Below are positions 47,847 to 56,725 of a stretch of DNA of 64,000 nt, piece by piece (within the stretch, counting starts at the first letter, position 1; each line of letters opens with the position of its first letter). The notes beneath the pieces were generated by a model, which was not told where the DNA came from, made no database searches, and worked only from the letters and a program-made list of their open reading frames with translations. The position numbers and the translations under genes were made by a program. Origin of the DNA: Prunus persica (taxonomy: Eukaryota; Streptophyta; Magnoliopsida; Rosales; Rosaceae); the NCBI RefSeq assembly GCF_000346465.2, contig NC_034011.1, forward strand, positions 25,789,941 to 25,853,940. Reading direction: 5' to 3'.

Positions 47847-50105
47847 TCATACGGAGAGAGAGGGAGAGAAGCTAAAGTCAACATCCCACAACTCAAAACC
47901 TCCCTTGACAAAGTCGTAGTAGCCTCCCTTGATTGCCAGAGTTTTCTTCAGCAAACCATCTCTCACAAATGGATAGCTCAGCAGATTCCCAATCGACACA
48001 TTCACCGCCTCCTGCATTCATTCATTCATTCATTTCCTCTTGTTAAATTAATTCATTAATATGCATGCATGCATGCAAATTGCAATAATGCAATGCAAAA
48101 ACAGAGGAGCAGGAAAAGCAGAGCAGAGCAGGGGACCTTTTCACAATGGCTGCATAATTCAGCAAAGGGAGCATCAGCGCCATGGTCTGCCTTCACCTTC
48201 TTCCCTGCAGGGGAGGCGATGCTCACCCAGTCTTCTATGAAGTCACTGCATCATCATCATGACATGAATCATGATCAAGCAACAAGGTTAAATAAAAAAT
48301 AATAATTAAGATTAACAAAGGCAGGCGGCCTTGTTCTTAATTAATCTTACGTACGTGGAGGTTTTTCCATCTTCTGGGATGGACAAGAGTCCCTTAATCC
48401 CACCACAAGCGCTGTGCCCAATCACCACAATGTATTGAACCTTTTTATGTACACAAATCAAGTTAGTTAGTTTAAGTTAACCCAGAAAGGAAGAAAAAGC
48501 TGGAGATGAATGAAATTGATTACCTTAAGATGCAAAACAGCATACTCAACGGCAGCCCCAGTCCCAGAGTATCTAGTCTGTTGTTCAAACAATTCCAGGT
48601 TTCCAAAATTAGAAACTGTCATTGATTCATTTGTACAAATTCAGAATTGTTAATGTGATTAATCTAATAAAGAAGAAATGAAACCTTATCAAAGGGTGGG
48701 ACCAAATTAGCAACTGTGCGGACCACAAAAGCCTCCCCTGGCTGGATATCCAGAACATGTGATGGGCAAACCCGGGAATCCGAGCATGCAAACAACATAA
48801 ACTGCAAACACAAACGACATTCATTCAGTCAAAACTGCAAAAAAAAAAAACTCATTATCATTCAGATATATGAATATAAATTTATACCTTGGGCCATTGG
48901 CCTGTGGCAAGTTCGTTGAACAGAGCTGGGTTGGTGCTGTGAAGTGACAAAACACAAATTTATCAATTTAATTAAGAAACAAAATGCATGGCTAAACTAA
49001 ATATATATGATATGAGCTCCATTCAAGTGTACATACTCATATTTCTCTTTCTTGAAGTGAATGAAGCCGCTCTTGAGTCTCTCGACGGCATCATAAGTCT
49101 TGGTGCCGCTGCCATCGGCTGTCTGCAATTGGGCTGTTATCTGCTCCACCTTGGATGCTGCTTCAGCTTTCAGCTCTGCCTTCTCACTGCATGAACAATT
49201 AACCCAACAAGCATTTTACTGATTTTCTAATCCTCCCATCCCATGCATCCCAAATATGAACACAAACACAAACTAAAACTAGTCGTTGAAAAGAAAGAAA
49301 GTACCTGAGAAGTTTCTGGAGAGATGCAATGGCCTCTTCATATTCCTTTCCCATTTCTTCCTTCTACAAAATATCCGCAGAGAAATATAACATGTTGTCA
49401 GTTAACCAGAGATTTACACTTTCCATATATAATCACATACAGTAAACAATAACAACCAGTGATTACAAAGGATATCCGGTAGGGATATATTTTCTTGCTT
49501 ATTGACTCAACGGCACCGTTTTCAGTACTAGTTTTAGCTTAAGTTGGTGCATGAGGCAAGAATGGTAGGTCCTTGAATATTTATACCTTTCATTTACCAG
49601 TCAATTTTAAAATTAGAGAGGAAGTGTTAGATGGTAAAATTAGTACCATACATGTGTCATTTTCTTTTTTCTTTGTTTTTTTATTTTGATCATACACGTG
49701 TCACTTCTGAGTGTTGAAAATCAAACTGCCGCGTGATGAGGAACCGATGAGATGATGGGGAATCAATGACCAGCGTCCACGTCGTCCCGGTAAGCAGAGG
49801 ATTAGTTGTGTGACAACAAAACAGATTACTTCCATTTATAAATAATTTGACACGTATATATAGCAATTAATTCTCATTCTACTACTTTATCCACGTGAAC
49901 CAAAGACCAGAATGGAAAATGCCACGAAACCAGTTCATCAATTAAATCACAGGTGTTGTTCTAACAAAATAAATAAATAAATCAGGGTTGTTGTAAAATG
50001 TCAGTTTGATAAACAAAGCAAAAAAAAAAACTCAGATCAAATGCAGACCTTAGCTAGGGTTAGCTAGTCACATTGTCATAATATAGTTATATAGTTCTAG
50101 TACTA

Positions 50106-50183
<78 letters not shown>

Positions 50184-50381
50184 TACCCTAGTTAGAGCAG
50201 GAACAGAGGAAACAGGCTTCTTCTGGATGAGGTTAGGGGCAGGAGATCGAGAAGCAGGAGAAGTAGTGAGCCTGGAAGAAACACTGCAAGGACTAGGTTT
50301 CCTACTGGTAGCAGGAGAGAAGGGTGAGGAGGAGGAAGAAGAGGTGAGGTTGAAGCTCTTAACTAGCGAAGCTGAAGACAT
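47847..50381 (-). CDS. Beta carbonic anhydrase, chloroplastic
   Basis: The exons on the minus strand are 50381-50187, 49363-49305, 49186-49037, 48936-48888, 48801-48685, 48577-48524, 48440-48355, 48245-48137 and 48011-47847: 984 bases, 327 residues, a usual plant length. It interconverts CO2 and bicarbonate in the stroma. Residues 1 to about 65 are a very Ser-rich transit peptide ([20 protein letters not shown]). A helical segment follows ([20 protein letters not shown]). Zinc ligands are Cys in [12 protein letters not shown] and His and Cys in [11 protein letters not shown]; the Asp-Arg pair is in CSDSR. The C-terminus FSPSLSV is complete. The start is the first ATG; an upstream in-frame TTG is ignored. 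Intron 1 opens with a (CT)n tract on the sense strand. It is one of the most strongly expressed leaf genes in other plants. Confidence 0.94.
50109..50183. repeat. (GA)n microsatellite beside the carbonic anhydrase exon 1 donor
   Basis: About 37 GA units with one AA interruption near 50169. On the sense strand of the gene it is (CT)n beginning three bases after the exon 1/intron 1 junction (AGG/GTACTCTCTC). Confidence 0.95.
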
Positions 50382-50410
50382 GGTGGGCAACGAACCCTGG
50401 ACCTTCCTGC

Positions 50411-50418
50411 CTTTATAG
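50411..50418 (-). promoter_or_regulatory. TATA-like box of the carbonic anhydrase gene
   Basis: CTATAAAG on the minus strand, only about 30 bases before the ATG at 50381. If used at normal spacing the 5' UTR would be just a few bases, so either the leader is very short or initiation occurs further upstream. Confidence 0.35.
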
Positions 50419-50419
50419 A

Positions 50420-52870
50420 ACTCACCAACCCACCACCTCCTCGTCTATATGAATATGATATATCCACCCAAGGGGCCTAGCTAGCTAGCTCTGCATTGAA
50501 ATTGTGATGGAGAAAGCCAGGTAAACGAGAGCTTCTAATCTTCAAGGATGAGGTTTGGACGTTGGAGATGAACCCATGCATATCTCTCCATCCTCTGCCT
50601 GTCGCCACCACACAACACAAGTTAATAATAACAAACACCAACTATTTTCTTCCTCCCTTCATTGTAAATTGCTGCTTCCACGCATTTGGTTGTTTGTTTG
50701 GACACGTGCCACAATGCCGTTGGTGTTTTTACCTTCTATCTTCAACCTTAAGAGTGTCCAGACCACTTGATCCTCCTATCCGATTCCCTCCTATATACGT
50801 TGTTGATTGTTCTCTGAGTGTGAGTGTGAGAGTGAGAGAGTGAGTGATCAAATACGATCTAATATGTAATAATGCAGTATAGATAAGTTAGATACATCTC
50901 ATTTTTATATACTAATGCGATAATGAGTTAGACACATTATCATTTTATTATTCCTAATCTCCTTCCTAGCTAATAGTTTGAACAAGACTATAAGACGTAC
51001 AATTTCATTCATGAAACACTCTACCATTTTGTGAGAATATTGTGAAAATATCCTACATTGGAAAGTTAAAAAATCTTGCAAATGCGGAGTTGGACTATTC
51101 TTTACATTGCCAATTAAAATAAAACCTTAACTTCCTTCACATCCATTCCGATATCTTTCCCTTCCCCAATTACTCAGTGAGTCACATATAATATATATAT
51201 GCATATAGACAAGTTCAAGTATGTTCATAAAGGAAGTAAATTAAGTAACTCACATTTGCCTACTCAACAATCTACTGCATTTTGATTCATTGTAAAAGTT
51301 GGTGGCCGGCAATATTCAGGGACTTTTAGAGCCTAGATATATAGCCTAGCCAGGCCATGATGTTTTCTTTTTCTGAAATTAAAAATATATCAAGATTCTG
51401 TCTTGAATTTCCAAAGCCATAATAGCTACATACATATCTACACTTTCCATATATTCAATGTGGATAAAGTTGACTAATTTATTACATCCATAAAAAAAAA
51501 AAAAAAAAACCTTCTAATCTATGAATATATTACTACCACAAGCTAAATGTGAGTTTTTTTTTAAAATAAATAAAAAAGAAAAAGAAGAAGAAGACATGGT
51601 TCTGGTTCTAAGGTTGTCTATCGTAGGGTGAAATGGAATTAATGGCTGACATGCAACAGACATAATGGGTGACAGATTACAGAGATAAGGTCCTATCCTT
51701 AAAACTTCAAACTTATGGTTCTTGTGGATTCTGGCTTCTTTTTTTTTTTTTTGTTGGTCGAAAGTGGATTATTTCTCACTCTTCTATCTGTTTTCTGGCT
51801 CTGGCTCTGGCTCTGGCTCTGGGGTATATATATGTCTTATATTCTACGGATTTTGTCGGCCTCTCCCGTACCTTCTTTTGACTTGTAGCGTACTTTCGAT
51901 TTCCACCCTATACTTTCGATTTGTAGCGAATCGTGTACATTATTACTTGGTCTATCTTTTTTTCTTTTAATTTTTGTTTTCACTCTCTCACCTTTGTGGG
52001 CTTGCAATTTATTTTGGGCTGCCCAACTAAAGCCTACAATAGAATTTGCAACATGACTACCCATCCCAAAATTACATAGTTAAATAAAACTGGAAATTGC
52101 AAAAAGAATTTCATGTAGGAAGGAAAAACAAGGCATGTAAATGAGTTCATGCCTGTACTGTACCCATTTATTTTCTTCCATTTTGCTGCTTCACGATGCA
52201 TATCATGTAAGTCACAAGTCGTGCCAAATAAATTATCTTCTGGGTCCTCCTCTCTCAGCACGAAGAGTGCCATCAAATCCCAATCGTTGATGGGTCGATA
52301 GGTCTCATAGAGTTAGACGATGAATTTCAAAGTGGTATTGTCACACCGAAAAATTACTAGGAATCGAACCGAATTAATTTAAGAAGTCGGGATTGAAAGT
52401 AGTGAAAGCGAAACGCTTCCTTGCTCGTGTGCACCTCAGCAGCATAAAGTGGCCGGACAGAAGGCATCATCAATAGCTGATTGGCAACCACGACTATGTA
52501 TCAAGAATCAAAAGGTCGAAACCAAAATAAAAGAAAAAAGAAGTGAAAATCGGGACAATAAGAGAGAGGGAGAGGGAGAGGGAGAGAGAGCAGGGGAGGG
52601 AGGGAGGGAGGGAGGGAAGGGGATGTGTTTAGTAACAAACATTATATGAATTTCTATCTTTCTATATGTCGACATTTTTCTTTTCTAACAAACATTATGT
52701 CGACATTTTTGGTATCATATTACATACATGCGAGTGCGACATATTTACAATTTAGCTGTAATTTCTCTTTTTGTGTACAAATTTAGATTAGATGCTGCCA
52801 TGCTGGTCCCCACTTCACAGGACTCTCTTGGATTACGCTCCTCTCCCCTTCCATTTGGAAACCTCTTTTG
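50420..52870. other. Gene-poor spacer
   Basis: No gene recognised. Carbonic anhydrase promoter at the left. Simple repeats: CTCTGG x 4 near 51797, and a G-rich (GGGA)n/GA stretch at 52563-52622 that could form G-quadruplex. Bases 52034-52276 hold an 80-residue minus-strand frame that I do not recognise. Confidence 0.5.
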
Positions 52871-52875
52871 TGTCA

Positions 52876-53044
52876 GCATGAAATGAAACCAGTATTCATC
52901 GTAAGATAATAACCTGGTGTGCAACAGTGCAAGTGCAAATACCAACTCAATTTATGAATATTATACACAAACCACCTCAAGAATCGAATCAAGTTACAAT
53001 TTATGAAAATGTCCTTTATTGCATAATATATTCTGAACTACCAG
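52876..53044. repeat. Duplicated copy of the LSF1 3' flank
   Basis: Starts GCATGAAATGAAACCAGTAT. It matches pieces of 56310-56665 in the same orientation (TGCAAATACCAACTCAATTT; ATCGAATCAAGTTACAA; CTAAACTACCAG-type end). The LSF1-proximal copy has about 140 extra bases after its first 25. The duplication abuts the first palindromic cluster. Confidence 0.8.
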
Positions 53045-53118
53045 ACAACGGTCGTATTATTATGGAAATCACCACACAACGGTAAGATATGTTCAAAATA
53101 TACAAATATTATTTAAAT

Positions 53119-53371
53119 AGTATAGCCGCACGGCTATACTATTAAAATTGAATATATTTAAAACGTATAGCCGTTCGGCTATTCTATTAAAATATTCGAA
53201 TATATTAGTATAGCCGGGCGGCTATATTATTAAAATTGAATATATATAAAAGGTATAGCCGTTCGGCTATTCTATTAAAATATTCGAATATATTTAAAGC
53301 GTATAGCCGCGCGGCGATACGCTTGAAATGTATTCGAATATGTTTTAAAGAGTATAGCCGCACGGCTATAC

Positions 53372-53380
<9 letters not shown>
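53119..53380. repeat. Palindromic minisatellite, cluster 1 (6 units)
   Basis: Cores lie at about 53121, 53166, 53209, 53254, 53302 and 53353. Each is TATAGCCG, two variable bases, CGGCTATA or a near match; the centres are CA, TT, GG, TT, CG and CA. Unit spacing is about 43-51 bases, and the AT-rich linkers are related (ATTAAAATATTCGAATATAT). Unit 5 has one changed base in the right arm. A (TA)n run follows at about 53380-53410. Coding frames through this block (for example 53236-53580) are translations of the repeat and not genes. Confidence 0.92.
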
Positions 53381-53413
<33 letters not shown>

Positions 53414-53480
53414 AAATATCAAGCGGTGTAGCCCAATTTTCAATTTCGGGTGCATTCAGCAGTGAAAGCAAAGCGCTTAC

Positions 53481-53574
53481 CATCTTGAACAGCAAGACTC
53501 CAATGATCTACTCCAGGTGTATATCGATGCTCGGGCACAGCATCAGCTGCAATTTTTGCCAGCTTATAACTTAT
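53481..53574 (-). pseudogene. Kelch-repeat gene fragment (internal exon)
   Basis: Bounded by acceptor CACAG and donor GTAAGC on the minus strand. The last two thirds read EHRYTPGVDHWSLAVQDG, close to the ENRHTPGLEHWSLAVKDG block of a plant kelch-repeat family (At3g27220-like, from recall). The upstream part is not recognisable as the expected kelch blade. The other exons are missing or scattered, so this is not a working gene. Confidence 0.7.
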
Positions 53575-53938
53575 CTGTGAAAAGTGAAGACCAGAATCAA
53601 ACTAAGGCCGTAAATACAGTAACATAAACACTGAGCAGAGGTGATCATTACGGTAATCAAATTTGACAGCACTGTACAGTCAAGTTCCTCTCTGTAAGCA
53701 CCCAACAAGAAGCAATGACGCAAAAGACTGCTGACAAGCCATAGAAAGGAAAAATGAATCATCCAAAATTCCTGTCAAAGGAAAAAAAAGTTATGAAAAC
53801 TAAATAATATCATTTTCACTATCAAAGAGACAAGCAAGCGTGCATAAAAATATGATTACCAAATCTGTCAGCCGCAGACAAGTGTTCCTTTTCTATAGCA
53901 TTTCTAAGTGCAAGATCTCAAGAAAATGTAAGACCAAT

Positions 53939-54010
53939 CTATACAGTAGTCATTTCAACGGGGTTAAGTTAAAAGTAATGTGCTAAATCATGAAAATTTG
54001 GATGTTAAAA
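53939..54010. repeat. Direct repeat pair inside the kelch remnant
   Basis: ATACAGTAGTCATTTCAACG and the next 50 bases are repeated at about 55396-55467 with one or two changes. The second copy lies directly between the kelch exon 1 remnant and the second palindrome cluster. Confidence 0.85.
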
Positions 54011-54114
54011 AATAAGCAACAGACCATTTTAATAAATAAAAAAGGACATAGCCTGAAAAAATCAGTAGATATATAGCATGAACAATATTAAAAAAAACAA
54101 TTTAAGGTTCTCAC

Positions 54115-54303
54115 ATAATCAATGGTACCGTATCCAGCAAACACGAATAGAAGATTCTTTATCTGTATAGCGGCTATAGCCGCCGCATCCAAGCGAGCTA
54201 CAGGTGCGGCAGCCATATTTTCCCATTTTAATTCTGGTCCAGGCAAATCAGCAAAAGTTGCTGATAAAACTCTCCCAGGAGCAGTATCGTTTTTATGATT
54301 TCC
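54115..54303 (-). pseudogene. Kelch-repeat gene fragment (exon 2)
   Basis: 189 bases, 63 in-frame codons between acceptor TTTAG and donor GTGAGA. It reads PGRVLSATFADLPGPELKW, then ENMAAAPVARLD, then IQIKNLLFVFAGYGTIDY, a strong match to the start of the first kelch blade in the same family. It carries a 9-base tandem duplication (GCGGCTATA-GCCGCTATA) that inserts Ala-Ala-Ile-like residues (AAAIAAIQ). Belongs with the fragments at 53481 and 55243. Confidence 0.8.
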
Positions 54304-55242
54304 CTAAAGGTAACAGAATAGCAGTTAAAACTTTATTTGCCATTAATTTAACATAACTTGAAAAAGTTCAAGAAGATAAGTAAAAGGACAACGCATTGGT
54401 TTCATAAAAGTGGAAATTCACTTCCTTAACCCATTGATGGATGGGATTAAGCTCCAATAACGGGACCATTGTTTTTCTAATAGGTACATAATTTACTCAT
54501 ATGCCCGATAACAAAAACCCAAATTCATGAAATCTTAACTTCGCTTTTCCTTTCACCACATTTTCAAGTGGAACCGGAAAAGCATCCTAGAAGCTCAAAA
54601 TAAAGAATAGCAGTCCATGCAATTTCATAATTTTCAATTTGCCAAATATACTAATATCCAAAATCTTATATCCGTTTTCTTCTGCTACATCTTCTCAGCA
54701 CCCACAACAAAATCAAATTTGAAATCTGCAAAAACTAATCAAATAAGCAACAATGAACTTCAACAAAGCAACCTAGCAAACTTTTTTTTTTCATTTTCCA
54801 CAGTGCTTCACAAACCGAACAATGCCGGTAAGAATTCACATCAAGAAGAAATAACCCACAACAGTGGGGGTGAAGTAGCTCGTTGAAATCGACAGAAACA
54901 CTAATCACAACGTACAACCAACTCTCACATCAAGAAATAAAAGCACCAATTCCTTTGCGGAACACTTTAACACACTAAACAAAACCGCGACAAAAATATT
55001 CATACAAACTCAGCAGCAAAAATGAGCTTCAATATAGAAACCAAACAAACTAAAAAGGCACACTTTCTCACAAATCAGACAATACTGAGATCAAATTCAC
55101 ATGAAAAGTCCTAAACCAGCACGAATGAGCTTCAACAAAACAACCGAACAATAAAAAGTATAATTTTTCCCGCGTTTTGACACAAGCCAACCAATGCACA
55201 GATGAGAATTCACATAAAAACGCAACAAAGAGCCAAGCAAAC
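54304..55242. other. Intron-like stretch of the kelch remnant
   Basis: No coding match. It contains three loosely similar blocks of about 120 bases (about 54790-54905, 55060-55140 and 55170-55240) sharing GAATTCACAT-AA-type and CAACAAAAC/GAGCTTCAAC motifs, as if a short unit had been amplified. Confidence 0.5.
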
Positions 55243-55385
55243 CTTTCCGGGTACCTCATCGTCAGTCTTCGTGTGGGTGTGAGGATCAGACTGGGTTTTG
55301 AAATATCAAGGGGAGGAGCCCAATTGGAGGCAATGGAGATATAGGAATTAGCAAACCGAGGCGAAGAAGCCCGAAGGAAATCAGC
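55243..55385 (-). pseudogene. Kelch-repeat gene fragment (exon 1 remnant)
   Basis: On the minus strand the 3' part reads KTQSDPHTHTKTDDEVPGK up to donor GTTTGC and joins in phase with exon 2 (GNHKND...). The 5' part reads NSYISIASNWAPPLDIS in a different frame, so a frameshift lies near 55305. No start codon with a convincing leader was found upstream; the sequence breaks into the duplicated segment and palindrome cluster 2. Confidence 0.65.
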
Positions 55386-55499
55386 AATCAGAGCAAATAT
55401 ATACAGTAGTCATTTCAACGGGTTTAAGTTAAAAGTAATGTGCTAAATCATGAAAATTTGGATTTAAATATATATTTTTAAATATTCAAATATATTTAA

Positions 55500-55805
55500 A
55501 GCGTATAGCCGAGCGGCTATAAAATTAAAATATTCGAATTAAGGGGTATAGCCGTCCGGCTATACTATTAAAATATTCAAATATATTCAACGAGTATAGC
55601 TGCACGGCTATACTATTAAAATATTCGATATATTGTACGAGGAAAGCCGGCGGGTAATACTATTAAAATATTCTTATATATTTAAACAGTATAGCCGCGC
55701 GGCTATACTATTAAAATATTTGTATATATTCACAGATTATAGCCGCGCGGCTATACTATTCAAATATTGGAATATATTTAAAGAGTATAGCCGGCCGGCT
55801 ATACT
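55500..55805. repeat. Palindromic minisatellite, cluster 2 (7 units)
   Basis: Cores lie at about 55504, 55547, 55595, 55641 (degenerate), 55690, 55738 and 55786. Same design as cluster 1: arms TATAGCCG and CGGCTATA; central pairs AG, TC, CA, not clear in the degenerate unit, CG, CG and GC; linkers ATTAAAATATTCnAATATAT. Spacing is about 43-49 bases. Unit 3 has one arm change (TATAGCTG). Confidence 0.92.
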
Positions 55806-55865
55806 ATAAGGAGAGGAGCCCGGTTTATAATTTGTAAATTGAATGGTTTTAACTCAGCAACGCAA

Positions 55866-55931
55866 ACTTTGGAGAATCGATATACACCTGGAGTAGATCA
55901 TTGGAGTCTTGCTGTTAAAGCTGGGAAATGA
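55866..55931 (+). pseudogene. Kelch-repeat exon fragment, opposite strand
   Basis: Reads ENRYTPGVDHWSLAVKAGK then stop, on the plus strand. It is an inverted copy of the block at 53481-53574. The ENR is closer to the family sequence than the EHR of the other fragment. Confidence 0.75.
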
Positions 55932-56309
55932 TGAATCTAGTTCTTCAATCAAGGACAAATATTTACTAACAAATTGATTTTCCAGTTCACATCAGTACAG
56001 AAAGTTCCCGTGAGCTAAGCAGAAACCAGCGAAGAAAGGCTACAACTCAACAAAGTCTTAATCGCGATATATATATATATATATATACACACACATACAC
56101 ATGAGCACACACAAATACATACATACATCTATAATCTATAATATATACATACATAAATAAGAGCAAAATGACATAAAGGCATGGTATAAATGACATAAAG
56201 ACATGGTATAAATGACATAAAGGCATGGTATAAATGACGTTCTCATTCACAAACGCGTATGCACGCAGCACAAACGTACACTTCATTCTATGCAATCTTA
56301 TTAAGGCAG

Positions 56310-56665
56310 GCATGAAATGAGACCACTATTCATTTTGGCTTTATTTCATCCATCGTCCGGATAGCGGCGTGGAGTGGCACAATCAATCTCTCTGTTCTGT
56401 CTATCTCCTCTGGTTTGATACTGTTGTTCTTAGTTCTACTACTACTGGTGCAAAACCCTCCAAGAGGGCCCATCGTAAGAAAATAACCTGGCTCGCATTT
56501 TAAACATAAGATATACTTACCAACTCTTTAGATGTTGTGCAAATGCAAATACCAACTCAATTTATTAATATTATACAGAATCACCTCAATAATCGAATCA
56601 AGTTACAACTATGAAAACGTCTTTTACTTTGGAAACTAATTCCATGATATGTTCTAAACTACCAG
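56310..56665. repeat. LSF1 3' flank, partner of the 52876 copy
   Basis: Resident copy next to LSF1, probably within its 3' UTR or just beyond. About 140 bases (56335-56470) are absent from the distant copy. Confidence 0.75.
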
Positions 56666-56725
56666 CCTCAGAAAAGAAAAAGAAAAATGTAAGATGGCGA
56701 CTGTATGATGGAAATCACCAGCCAT

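Noticed and set aside
50382..50390. Upstream TTG start for carbonic anhydrase (and 60524 for LSF1)
   Set aside because: Plants initiate at AUG; the first ATG gives a good transit peptide in both cases.
53236..53580. 114-residue open frame with SRTAI/YSRAAI-type internal repeats
   Set aside because: It is a translation of the palindromic minisatellite and the (TA)n tract; no start context or homologue.
53119..55805. CRISPR-like array of spaced palindromic repeats
   Set aside because: Plant nuclear DNA; linkers are themselves repeated and AT-rich, not unique spacers; no cas genes.
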